Shown piece by piece: positions 11,605 to 24,305 of a stretch of DNA of 64,000 bases. Position 1 is the first letter of the stretch, and every line of letters starts with the position of its first letter. This stretch comes from Phallusia mammillata (Eukaryota; Chordata; Ascidiacea; Phlebobranchia; Ascidiidae): the NCBI GenBank assembly GCA_003260075.1, contig QLIY01000021.1, positions 4,839-68,838 of the forward strand, given 5' to 3'. A program made the translations under genes and the position numbers. The notes beneath the pieces are model-generated. The model ran no database searches. It had not been told where the DNA came from and saw nothing but the letters and a program-made list of their open reading frames with translations.

Positions 11605-11781
11605 CAGTGGTGGGATTCAAATTTTTATCAGCCGGTTCTATTACAAAATTCATCTTTTTTAGCCGGTCCTGTTACAAAAAGCCAATCGACAGTAACCAGT
11701 AATACTAACCGGTTCGATTCTCATAAAATTTTGTGAGAGGTTTCTGTAGAACCAGTGTGAATCGACTGAATCCCACCACCG
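11605..11781. mobile_element. 177-base hAT-type MITE with empty sites in the same window
   Basis: The terminal inverted repeats are CAGTGGTGGGATTC and the complement of CGGTGGTGGGATTC. Both sides carry the octamer actcaatt (11597-11604 and 11782-11789). The homologous positions near 135 and 1305 read straight through with one copy of actcaatt, so this is a clear insertion with an 8-base target duplication, diagnostic of the hAT superfamily. Confidence 0.85.
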
Positions 11782-11949
11782 ACTCAATTCAAATTCGTTT
11801 CTACAGTATTCAACAAAAATGTTAACCAAGGCAAAAGTTTTAGGGAAAACGTTTACGCATTCACCATGTACTAAATGAGCATTTATTTTATTCTACCTTA
11901 TCACCAGTCACAAAACATGTTGTTGGTATTCACATTTACTGTATAATAA

Positions 11950-11971
11950 ATATATATATATATATATATAT
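11950..11971. repeat. TA microsatellite
   Basis: About eleven TA dinucleotides. Confidence 0.9.
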
Positions 11972-12553
11972 TTTCTGCATACAAAAGCGACATCCTTTAT
12001 TATTTAAACGTTGATATCACAGTAACGTCTATTTTCCTCATTCAACTTGTTTCATTTATTAAAAACTTAAACCTTAATTATTTTCTATTTTTTTTCTAAC
12101 AAAACAAGGTATCCAAGCCGCTAAAAATTAGCTTTCAGCAAAAAGGGCGACCAAAACTGTAAACGGGTTTTAGCTATACCTGATGCCCTGCTATAGCTTT
12201 ACCATACAGAAGTAAGGCCCGGATAAGACTTCATACAGCGTCATGGGAAGCTTCGTAATTACATGGGCTACACAAACTGTTCGGCCATAGCTACCCATGT
12301 GTAAACCGCGTCAGGAGATAAGAACGGTATTACGGTAGTTTACATGATCTTATGTATACTTTTAGCATATGGATATCTCAAGTGACTTGTGTACTGTTTA
12401 AATACACTTTTCAACCTAGTGGGGCAGTTTCACTGTAACAGACTTCAAGTCACTTAGGCAACGTTTTTGTGCCCTGAAGTATTCATTCGATTTAGCATTA
12501 TATTTGACCATCTTGATGAAACTGATACACAGTCCATAACAAAAAATTAAAAC

Positions 12554-15500
12554 AATCAAAAAATATGTTATTTTCACTTTTTTGAAGAATTCAACGCAAT
12601 AAGTTCAGCACACGTTTCATGGTTTGTGATAAATGACTTCAAAATAAGGCGGGTTATAATGCGGTCATTAATTACGATCGGAGGCTGTCCAATAAAACTG
12701 AAATATTATTAATGATTATAAAATTATAATATCGCTTACAGTCGTACGCAAACACGGTGAAAAGGATTTTAAACAGGCGTCTATTGCTGTTGTTTGTTTG
12801 AATTTTACTAATAATTCAACTTACAATTGACGTAAAGAAAGTTTGCTGTACCCTAAATTTGGATTTTTTAACAATTGTTTGTAACTCGATGATGAGTGTA
12901 ATTAATTCTATGGGAGCGAACAATTTTCTAGGAGTGGCTCATGCTCATTCAAATTTTTTGGGGGGTTAGCCGTTCAGTTTTTCCATTCACCTCACGTTCA
13001 ATCAGCGCTTTTTGGATTTTCTTATTCTGCCAATCATTGAACACAGAATGGTGGGCACGTTGAAGTAAAATCAATCTTTTGAGCGGCCTAAATGGACAAA
13101 ATTCGCACTATAGGGAAAGAACACCTTAAACGTGAACTTGACCGTGAAGAGAAAACTTCTTAGGCAGTGGATCATAATGGAACAATAGATTGTAGTTACT
13201 TTTGAATTTTGTCTACCGTGACACTACGGAAACAAATGGCATATTAAGATAATTGGCGATTGATCTTTTTAACTATTGACATGTATAAGACTCGAAATAT
13301 AAGACCCCACAACCGTTTTATGAATTCTACCTCGTTCATAAACAAGTGTGATTTGAACTAAAACTAAAAGTTGAGACCAGTAAGAAAAGGCACTATTTTC
13401 AATTAAAACACGGTTCTTTTTTGTGGAAAGCTCGCTACTGCTCATATATAATGTAAACGAGAAGTAGTCAATCTTAAAGATATAATGGAACATCTGAACC
13501 ATATCGTATTAAGGTTTTCTACAACCCTTACATCTTGTGGGTTGTGTTTCACTGACTTGAAACCCCAGACGTTTAAATGTGTTTCCCAGACTTAGTGAGC
13601 CTTTTTCATAAATACAATCTTTCGGTGGACGCTTAGGTAAAATTTACCTCAAGTTTTTGCATTTATAGTTAAAAAACCGTTTTACACTCGTTTTAAAAAA
13701 TTAGGAAAATTCCGTTTTGAAATATTAAGCGTTTTGCCCAACCCGCGGACATTTAGGAGACCCGCGAATCTTGGATAGGACGCCATTGCGCTAAACCGAC
13801 CATTACCAGAAAAGGTGCGGTTGTTAGTTTGCGTGACCGAGTGGGACGACATGGGAACTGAAACTTTCTAACACCGTGGAAAACACCCTTCCGTTTATTC
13901 TGAACCAAGGTTATCGACTGACATCTAAGGTAGCAATATTTTGAACCAAGGCGTGTTTTTAAATCAATTAGATAAGAAGTTTGTTGAACGGTCTTATCTA
14001 AAAAAAATGTACAAAATTTCGTCACGTAAAACTTTAAAGTGTTTAAACCGAATCACAAACTGTTGCACAAATTTGCATAAACTTAACTGACGATATATAC
14101 AATATATACTGACGATATATAACCAATTTTATTGCCAAAATCGCAAAGAAATTGACCATACGTTAGGTCAGGATTAAGTTATTGCGCATCGTTGCAACAT
14201 CCATTGTCTCATTTCGTTAATAATTTTGTGCTTGTTACTACTAACAAATCAACAACTTAAACACAAACTTCAAACCGTGCAAGTAGATACAATAGAACTC
14301 CTAAACCTTTATCACACGCCAACCTATACCGCTAATCAACAGCAGCTCAGCAACACCAACGCCTATTTATTTCTTCCGATCAGAAATTTCTCCTTTTTTC
14401 CTACTTTACCGAGAAAGCATGTTTTCGATTATTTGTGTGCAGCGCCTCGGCGCCCACGCTTAACGGATCACGTGACACAGATGCCACATTGAAAGAAAAT
14501 CGTTTCCCATGATGACCTAGCTTTGGCATATCATAGGAGCGGCATCGTTTACGCGGTAAAAGCCCTTTCACACGAACCTAGGTTTACATTTGTGTGACGG
14601 ACTTAGAACTGATGTTAAAAGTTATCTATGCCGAAAACTACATTTGGCAAATTATGTAAAATTACGGAATCAACTTTTAGTCAAAACACGTGCGAACCAT
14701 TGCGGCAGGGATCACCATTAAAACTTTTTTGTCAGTACTGTCTTTGTATTTAAATGTAGTCGAATTTACGAACCCAAAACAAGTGTCATTTCTAGACTCC
14801 CGCTCTACCTACTGAGCAACACAGAATAGTTTTTTGTTGACACCGTCTTGCTATATGGGAATGCTTGGTGACCGGCTGATTCGGTATGATTTAAATATGA
14901 GTGTGCCGAGATCGCCATTCTGCATGAGCGCTTCAAGATTGATCCCACTTATCAGTTGATGTTTATTTTTCAATGAATGTAAACGTTTAATCAATATAAT
15001 AATTCCAACAACCATGTACTCTTTAGCTTTGAGCCGACAGTTTCTAAATTTTCAAGTGATAAGGGCCTACAAAGCTCTAAACGATTATGGATCGTTTCAA
15101 ATTGTTTACCTAGTTAAACAGGCTAAAAGGTAAAAGTTGTAGCAAGTAGACGATTATATGAAATATGACCCTATCATCGTACCCGAGGCCTTGTGTGTGG
15201 GTCGGCCAAGTTTACTCATTTGCAATATTTCAAAGCCGGGCAACCTGTGGCCTCAAGTTCAAACATAACCTTGTGAAATCTTACATGATAAATTGTAGAG
15301 TATGGTTCTGTCGTAAAAGGTGTAATATGTCCTTATACGATCGCCTGTCGATAAGTTACACGTAACAGTGTAAAGTTAAACGACACCTGACGCCCCATTG
15401 ATTTCATGTAAAATAAAATTTATAGCCTTTTCTTCTTCCTGGAACACAGAGTAGAAAATTAAACAGTCATAAAATCTGAAAAATCCCTTTTAAGGTTAAA

Positions 15501-16886
15501 AAACGCATGGCATGTCTCCAAAATGCGTTAAAAAATAGTTAAGCACCATATATTCACCTACGGTATTACTGTAACAAACCTTGAGGCATTTCATGAGATG
15601 TTTGGTTTACAAGGAGAAAATGGCTGAGAGCAAACAGTTGAAGCAGCAGATAAACAGGGCGACGCCAGTTGAGGGGAATTTTGGTTGCACTTTAATCGTC
15701 GATGCCGCCTGGAACGGCGGTTGTAACGAACGTTTGAATTCAACAGCAATTAATAACTGTCCAAGCCAACGTCTTTTAGCTGGCAAATATTTGATGTGTT
15801 GTTTAACAAGACATCGTAAAAAGATACCGTGTTATGTTGTTTCACGTTGTATTCCCCGTAAAATGAAATCATATACTGGATGTCATTTACGGTTACTTTG
15901 ATGTTTTGTAGCAAATTACATTATTTTTCGGATAGTCAATTCGTATTGATTTATGTGACTTAACAATATGCAATTTGTAACACTTATCGCAAAAAAATGA
16001 AAGTCCATCCCATTTGTTTAGGTTACAAACGTTGAATTCACAGTATTCACAACATAAGTTATTTGTAGTGAGGAATTTAACCCACATAGACGAGAATCGC
16101 GGTAGGCTTTTAATCTCCAGTGTTTGGCTGACATTCACACCATTATCAATGATTTTTCAGCTTTTATGCTTGTCTATTTGGTAATATTTGGAGTTCAAAA
16201 TCGGTTGACAATTAACTATACTCCACAGCACCGATCAAATTGTGGAAGGACACCATGTCAAGTAGTTTCGAGGGCCACAAGAAGGTTTTAACAGTACAGA
16301 AGTAAACATGAAAACTGATAATTTGAACGAAAAGTCACACACTTTTACAAAGGCTTATATATGTTGTCCGCTTTATGGCAGTTTCGCAAGTTATTGTAAA
16401 CATAAAAACCAAACCTATTCAACCGAAAGTTTACAATGAACAATCAAAAATGAAAATGTCGCTCATTCTTCGACAGTTTCTGGTTAGTTCTTGTTCCGAA
16501 GTTTATCACAATAGTATGAAAAAAACTTTGTTATGAAAAACGCGTCTATAGCTAGGATCAAAATATATTTTCAAGGCATAAATTTATAAAAAGGTTAACA
16601 TCGGTGTCACATTTTTCGAAAAATAAAAAAAAAGATATTCGTAAAATTAAAAATAAAGCTACCGGAGGTGCATTTGTGTGCTCATTTCGTGACAAACAAG
16701 TACGGCTCATAAGTGGTTGACCAACGGGTCGCTTTACCAACGTAAATCAATAAAAAAAACTTTTATCCCAACTTTGAAATTTTCCCTTGTCTTGACCAAG
16801 TTTCTCATAACCGTTGTGTTTGCACAGGTACTCCACTACATGTTGTTCCGACACCGGTTACATTACCTTGTGTTTAAGCAAACAAG
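12554..16886. repeat. First copy of a 4.3-kb duplicated block, no supported gene
   Basis: Almost identical to 16888-21430, with occasional substitutions, and ends at the single N at 16887. Open frames inside do not hold up as genes. The frame at 15581-15901 is broken by a stop in the second copy. A cysteine-rich frame at 15893-16138 (minus) is identical in both but has no other support. Confidence 0.85.
14868..14975. repeat. Dispersed repeat, 'ggtgaccggctga' family
   Basis: Begins 'ggtgaccggctga' and continues through 'gtgtgccgagatcgc', then 'ttgatccca'. Related copies are at 19409-19516 (inside the duplicated block) and 45538-45672 (intron of a Rac-like gene). Non-coding; class unknown. Confidence 0.55.
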
Positions 16887-16887
16887 A
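16887..16887. other. Single N joining two overlapping contigs
   Basis: The sequence before the N continues naturally at 21430, and the sequence after it restarts at 12554. The N is a join, and the block on one side is redundant. Confidence 0.85.
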
Positions 16888-19222
16888 NTCAAAAAATATG
16901 TTATTTTCACTTTTTTGAAGAATTCAACGCAATAAGTTCAGCACACGTTTCATGGTTTGTGATAAATGACTTCAAAATAAGGCGGGTTATAATGCGGTCA
17001 TTAATTACGATCGGAGGCTGTCCAATAAAACTGAAATATTATTAATGATTATAAAATTATAATATCGCTTACAGTCGTACGCAAACACGGTGAAAAGGAT
17101 TTTAAACAGGCGTCTATTGCTGTTGTTTGTTTGAATTTTACTAATAATTCAACTTACAATTGACGTAAAGAAAGTTTGCTGTACCCTAAATTTGGATTTT
17201 TTAACAATTGTTTGTAACCCTATGATGCGTGTAATTAATTCTATGGGAGCGTACAATTTTCTAGGAGTGGCTCATGCTCATTCAAATTTTTTGGGGGGAT
17301 AGCCGTTCAGTTTTTCCATTTACCTCACGTTCAATCAGCGCTTTTTGGATTTTCTTATTCTGCCAATCATTGAACACAGAATGGTGGGCACGTTGAAGTA
17401 AAATCAATCTTTTGAGCGGCCTAAATGGACAAAATTCGCACTATAGGGAAAGAACACCTTAAACGTGAACTTGATCGTGAAGAGAAAACTTCTTAGGCAG
17501 TGGATCATAATGGAACAATAGATTGTAGTTACTTTTGAATTTTGTCTACCGTGACACTACGGAAACAAATGGCATATTAAGATAATTGGCGATTGATCTT
17601 TTTAACTATTGACATGTATAAGACTCGAAATATAAGACCCCACAACCGTTTTATGAATTCTACCTCGTTCATAAACAAGTGTGATTTGAACTGAAACTAA
17701 AAGTTGAGACCAGTAAGAAAAGGCACTATTTTCAATTAAAACACGGTTCTTTTTTGTGGAAAGCTCGCTACTGCTCATATATAATGTAAACGAGAAGTAG
17801 TCAATCTTAAAGATATAATGGAACATCTGAACCATATCGTATTAAGGTTTTCTACAACCCTTACATCTTGTGGGTTGTGTTTCACTGACTTGAAACCTCA
17901 GATGTTTAAACGTGCCCCCCCCCCCTTCTACAACCCTTACATCTTGTGGGTTGTGTTTCACTGACTTGAAACCCCAGACGTTTAAATGTGTTTCCCAGAC
18001 TTAGTGAGCCTTTTTCATAAATACAATCTTTCGGTGGACGCTTAGGTAAAATTTACCTCAAGTTTTTGCATTTATAGTTAAAAAACCGTTTTACACTCGT
18101 TTTAAAAAATTAGGAAAATTCCGTTTTGAAATATTAAGCGTTTTGCCCAACCCGCGGACATTTAGGAGACCCGCGAATCTTGGATAGGACGCCATTGCGC
18201 TAAACCGACCATTACCAGAAAAGGTGCGGTTGTTAGTTTGCGTGACCGAGTGGGACGACATGGGAACTGAAACTTTCTAACACCGTGGAAAACACCCTTC
18301 CGTTTATTCTGAACCAAGGTTATCGACTGACATCTAAGGTAGCAATATTTTGAACCAAGGCGTGTTTTTAAATCAATTAGATAAGAAGTTTGTTGAACGG
18401 TCTTATCTAAAAAAAATGTACAAAATTTCGTCACGTAAAACTTTAAAGTGTTTAAACCGAATCACAAACTGTTGCACAAATTTGCATAAACTTAACTGAC
18501 GATATATAACTAATTTTATTGCCAAAATCGCAAAGAAATTGCCCCCCCCCCCATCACAAACTGTTGCACAAATTTGCATAAACTTAACTGACGATATATA
18601 CAATATATACTGACGATATATAACCAATTTTATTGCCAAAATCGCAAAGAAATTGACCATACGTTAGGTCAGGATTAAGTTATTGCGCATCGTTGCAACA
18701 TCCATTGTCTCATTTCGTTAATAATTTTGTGCTTGTTACTACTAACAAATCAACAACTTAAACACAAACTTCAAACCGTGCAAGTAGATACAATAGAACT
18801 CCTAAACCTTTATCACACGCCAACCTATACCGCTAATCAACAACAGCTCAGCAACGCCAACGCCTATTTATTTCTTCCGATCACAAATTTCTCCTTTTTT
18901 CCTACTTTACCGAGAAAGCATGTTTTCGATTATTTGTGTGCAGCGCCTCGGCGCCCACGCTTAACGGATCACGTGACACAGATGCCACATTGAAAGAAAA
19001 TCGTTTCCCATGATGACCTAGCTTTGGCATATCATAGGAGCGGCATCGTTTACGCGGTAAAAGCCCTTTCACACGAACCTAGGTTTACATTTGTGTGACG
19101 GACTTAGAACTGATGTTAAAAGTTATCTATGCCGAAAACTACATTTGGCAAATTATGTAAAATTACGGAATCAACTTTTAGTCAAAACACGTGCGAACCA
19201 TTGCGGCAGGGATCACCATTAA

Positions 19223-19280
<58 letters not shown>

Positions 19281-21430
19281 TGTCTTTGTATTTAAATGTA
19301 GTCGAATTTACGAACCCAAAACAAGTGTCATTTCTAGACTCCCGCTCTACCTACTGAGCAACACAGAATAGTTTTTTGTTGACACCGTCTTGCTATATGG
19401 GAATGCTTGGTGACCGGCTGATTCGGTATGATTTAAATATGAGTGTGCCGAGATCGCCATTCTGCATGAGCGCTTCAAGATTGATCCCACTTATCAGTTG
19501 ATGTTTATTTTTCAATAAATGCAAACGTTTAATCAATATAATAATTCCAACAACCATGTACTCTTTAGCTTTGAGCCGACAGTTTCTAAATTTTCAAGTG
19601 ATAAGGGCCTCCAAAGCTCTAAACGATTATGGATCGTTTCAAATTGTTTACCTAGTTAAACAGGCTAAAAGGTAAAAGTTGTAGCAAGTAGACGATTATA
19701 TGAAATATGACCCTATCATCGTACCCGAGGCCTTGTGTGTGGGTCGGCCAAGTTTACTCATTTGCAATATTTCAAAGCCGGGCAACCTGTGGCCTCAAGT
19801 TCAAACATAACCTTGTGAAATCTTACATGATAAATTGTAGAGTATGGTTCTGTCGTAAAAGGTGTAATATGTCCTTATACGATCGCCTGTCGATAAGTTA
19901 CACGTAACAGTGTAAAGTTAAACGACACCTGACGCCCCATTGATTTCATGTAAAATAAAATTTATAGCCTTTTCTTCTTCCTGGAACACAGAGTAGAAAA
20001 TTAAACAGTCATAAAATCTGAAAAATCCCTTTTAAGGTTAAAAAACGCATGGCATGTCTCCAAAATGCGTTAAAAAATAGTTAAGCACCATATATTCACC
20101 TACGGTATTACTGTAACAAACCTTGAGGCATTTCATGAGATGTTTGGTTTACAAGGAGAAAATGGCTGAGAGCAAACAGTTGTAGCAGCAGTTAAACAGG
20201 GCGACGCCAGTTGAGGGGAATTTTGGTTGCACTTTAATCGTCGATGCCGCCTGGAACGGCGGTTGTAACGAACGTTTGAATTCAACAGCAATTAATAACT
20301 GTCCAAGCCAACGTCTTTTAGCTGGCAAATATTTGATGTGTTGTTTAACAAGACATCGTAAAAAGATACCGTGTTATGTTGTTTCACGTTGTATTCCCCG
20401 TAAAATGAAATCATATACTGGATGTCATTTACGGTTACTTTGATGTTTTGTAGCAAATTACATTATTTTTCGGATAGTCAATTCGTATTGATTTATGTGA
20501 CTTAACAATATGCAATTTGTAACACTTATCGCAAAAAAATGAAAGTCCATCCCATTTGTTTAGGTTACAAACGTTGAATTCACAGTATTCACAACATAAG
20601 TTATTTGTAGTGAGGAATTTAACCCACATAGACGAGAATCGCGGTAGGCTTTTAATCTCCAGTGTTTGGCTGACATTCACACCATTATCAATGATTTTTC
20701 AGCTTTTATGCTTGTCTATTTGGTAATATTTGGAGTTCAAAATCGGTTGACAATTAACTATACTCCACAGCACCGATCAAATTGTGGAAGGACACCATGT
20801 CAAGTAGTTTCGAGGGCCACAAGAAGGTTTTAACAGTACAGAAGTAAACATGAAAACTGATAATTTGAACGAAAAGTCACACACTTTTACAAAGGCTTAT
20901 ATATGTTGTCCGCTTTATGGCAGTTTCGCAAGTTATTGTAAACATAAAAACCAAACCTATTCAACCGAAAGTTTACAATGAACAATCAAAAATGAAAATG
21001 TCGCTCATTCTTCGACAGTTTCTGGTTAGTTCTTGTTCCGAAGTTTATCACAATAGTATGAAAAAAACTTTGTTATGAAAAACGCGTCTATAGCTAGGAT
21101 CAAAATATATTTTCAAGGCATAAATTTATAAAAAGGTTAACATCGGTGTCACATTTTTCGAAAAATAAAAAAAAAGATATTCGTAAAATTAAAAATAAAG
21201 CTACCGGAGGTGCATTTGTGTGCTCATTTCGTGACAAACAAGTACGGCTCATAAGTGGTTGACCAACGGGTCGCTTTACCAACGTAAATCAATAAAAAAA
21301 ACTTTTATCCCAACTTTGAAATTTTCCCTTGTCTTGACCAAGTTTCTCATAACCGTTGTGTTTGCACAGGTACTCCACTACATGTTGTTCCGACACCGGT
21401 TACATTACCTTGTGTTTAAGCAAACAAGAC
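16888..21430. repeat. Second copy of the 4.3-kb block, with internal C-runs
   Basis: Same order as 12554-16886. It is slightly longer because two short segments are doubled next to C-runs at 17925 and 18542, and because a run of about 55 C at 19225-19280 replaces about 15 bases present in the first copy. No supported gene. Confidence 0.85.
19225..19280. other. Poly-C run, about 55 bases
   Basis: The matching place in the first copy (near 14725) holds about 15 bases of ordinary sequence, so the run is not ancestral there. An assembly artefact is likely. Confidence 0.7.
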
Positions 21431-24013
21431 TTACAAAATTGGACCAACCCAGTTTATTTGTAACTGGACAACGACTGAAAGTTTGAAACCATGAAAGGGT
21501 TTTGTTGGGTAGATCATGTTTGTTCCACTAAAGGACCTTTGTTTTGCAATTCGCTTCAGACACACAGCATTTCAAATTGAGTAAATAAAAAGTTAATAAC
21601 ATTAAACAGGGACTTGAAAACTTGCTTGATTAAATCAAACAATCAATCAAACAGTTTTATTTTGTTTACAGCGCACAGAATAAACGTAATAATAATTCAC
21701 AGTAAACAGAACAAGTCGATGCGTTGCAAACAACAAAAGGTCCAGCTTGAACCAGACGTGGTTATGACTTGTAGCTGACCCCCAATATTGAAAATAATAA
21801 TCTGCAATTGTCGGTAAAAAACTAACGCAGGTTCAGTAACCGTTGTACCGGCAAATAAATACCCTAACGCCGTAAGTGTAAATAAACTACATTACAAACC
21901 TAGGGTAAGCATGACAGTGTAACATGACAATCTACAATCAGCCATGTGGGTTTCAGGCAATTGTTGCGTTTTGCAGTAACAAATACTAACTACAACATAT
22001 TTTTTACATAGTAAATCTCTTGTAATTCAAATTTTAAAAAATTACTGTTATCTGTGTAATAAAATGAACTTGAATATGCTTACATAGGAAGTAAAGGAAT
22101 AAATCCAAGACATATAATGGTGACGTCATACATAAAACCGGAAGTGGCAGAAAAAGACATCAATGTGGAACTATGTCGGCAATATAATGTATTCTCTAAA
22201 GCGGCGGTCCTTAAACAGTGCGCCATAAATAACCAATAATTTAATTTACGTTTTACGGTGCTTCAATTTCATTATTATTTTTGCATGTTCAAGTTAACTG
22301 TACACCCCGAGTTTTTTTGGGTGCGTTCTGAGGTAAAAATGTTTCTATGCACAAGGTGTCAGTTTTGTTTTTGACAGAAGGTGTTTAAAGAAACTGAAAA
22401 TTACTTGATAAACAGTTTTTGGCATTAAAAAAGCATATAAGAAGGCGTTTAACGTTTCGACCCGAAAGTTTAATTAGTGCAGCTCAGATTTGTAAGTCGG
22501 GCTTTTCAAGTGGGCTTGATTCGGACCTGACTTCACATTTTGTATCCGTATTTTTTAAACATAAATTACCCAGCTAAGTAACTAACTGCTGGTCTTAAGC
22601 TAATGCCCAACATCTCAAAAACGGCGTGTTTAGGACATTGTCAAATATTGTTCATTGTATATGTCTTCTCTATTATATGACGTTTCAGTACAGCATTTTG
22701 TGTAGGTTTTTGTGTAGGCATGTCAATCAAAATTTCGAGCCTCAATGGGCTTTGAAAAAAAAAAAGTTTGGGTTCGCGCTTCGGACATAGACTTTCGGGT
22801 TCGGGCTCGAATTTTCGATTACAAACCTGGTGCAGCTAGTGACAAAACATAGGCTGAAAGGACTTGTGTTGGCAAGGCTATGGCACTCCAGTTTGTTGAG
22901 AGATAAATAAGGTCCACATAAGGGGTTCGATTTGTAAAACGTGTTACGACGAAATTCCAACCAAATTCCTTGTTGTAATTCACACGTAAGGTTACCGACA
23001 AAACAAATAACCGTTGTCATACCACAGCTCATATCGCATTTACCCTATCAGGTTATACTTTCATTTTTGTATTTTCCAGAAGATTTGTAGATAACTCAAA
23101 TATGTGTGATTGGTGGGACATGTGTGTTTCAGAGACCAATAGCGAAAGAAATTCGAGAACCAGAGACTCTAAACAAACAAATACATATGTAACCATAGTA
23201 ATTCGGATGGGTGACTTTATTTTATGTTGTGTACTTTGGTCCGAGGTGTCAGAAACATATGGATCAGTTTACGTTTTCAAGGATCACTTTAAAATAAAAA
23301 TGTTTCTCGACGGCCGGTTTACTGTTTCGTTTTAAATGCCCCATGTGATGAAAATGTGAAACAATTTAGAGCGTTGTAAATGCAAAACATTAGTTATTCG
23401 GACATTCGAAAACCACTTCAACTGACTGGGAAATAAAACAACGTTTATCAAACAGCAAAATGTCTGGAGCTGGTTAATTAAAAACTAAAGTAGGGAGTTA
23501 CAAAGCATAAAAAGCGCCTTGTTTTGTTCCCACAAAAGTCAATATACTAGTGTTTATAATTTGCGCATTTCACCCGCCTTAACACCTTATTGTGATTAAA
23601 GACTTTTCTATTGAATCTCATGGTTTGCAGATGATTGTTTTGCATCTATTCATATGTTTTATAAACTCACACGGCTAATACAAAGTTAACATTTTTAAAT
23701 GTCTCTTAAAAGGACAAGAGAACCTTGAAAGTTTTCGACAAATTTACAATACATCGAGGGGTTTACATAAGTGAGTTGGCACTATTACTATTCCAAAAAC
23801 GCGGAACGTAATATCAAGTCGTCGTTTGATGAATCGATTGTCCAATCCAAAACACCCGCAGCGCGAATTCCATTATGACGTCACATATGCATGTGCGTCC
23901 TGCTGCGTCACAAAACAGGATTCGGGAATTGTAATATAATCGTGCGAGTGAGTTTGGCCTTGACTGCCAAAGTTTATCAAGCAATAAAGTGTGTTGTCTA
24001 TCAGAGACTTGAG
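21431..24013. other. Intergenic, no supported gene
   Basis: AT-rich DNA. A fragment of the 'ttcggg' dispersed repeat lies at 22440-22550. Short open frames at 22742-23032 and 23102-23335 have no splice context or recognisable features. Confidence 0.5.
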
Positions 24014-24196
24014 ATGAGACTGATTAAAAACGTCAGTTACAAGTTATTGACTATTGTATTGCTGACGAGTTTGTTTGCTTTTAATTTAGTAATTACGTGC
24101 ATTGACCACAAACACAAGTCGTGTACTTTAGGAAACTTAAAGGAAGTGCTACATAATTATATGTGCAGTACCAGAAACAGAATAGGCAAATGTTAA
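24014..24196 (+). CDS. Possible small secreted peptide, 60 residues
   Basis: From the ATG at 24014 the frame encodes a positively charged start, a long hydrophobic stretch (LLTIVLLTSLFAFNLVI) typical of a signal peptide, and a basic tail with four cysteines, the last being the final residue. A longer in-frame start exists upstream, but the ATG chosen places the leader at the N-terminus. No family is recognised; the C-x13-C spacing does not match insulin or relaxin B chains. A CRE-like TGACGTCA lies about 140 bases upstream. Single-exon evidence only. Confidence 0.3.
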   Translation: MRLIKNVSYKLLTIVLLTSLFAFNLVITCIDHKHKSCTLGNLKEVLHNYMCSTRNRIGKC

Positions 24197-24305
24197 TGTT
24201 TGTCGAAGGTTGGTTGCGGCTAATGAAAAGTCTTACGTTTTAGAGAAACATTGTAACTTACATTGGTGGTTATGGCGTTGTATATATTTTTAGGTTCACT
24301 ACAAA

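Noticed and set aside
15581..15901. 106-residue plus-strand frame in the duplicated block
   Set aside because: The second copy at 20123 onward carries a stop (aag to tag) and other changes, so the frame is not maintained between alleles.
19129..19371. Polyproline protein across the long C-run
   Set aside because: Produced only by the artefactual homopolymer; the other copy of the block lacks it.
24014..24196. Insulin- or relaxin-like B chain
   Set aside because: Cysteine spacing is C-x13-C rather than C-x11-C, the usual Gly after the first Cys is missing, and no A chain follows.
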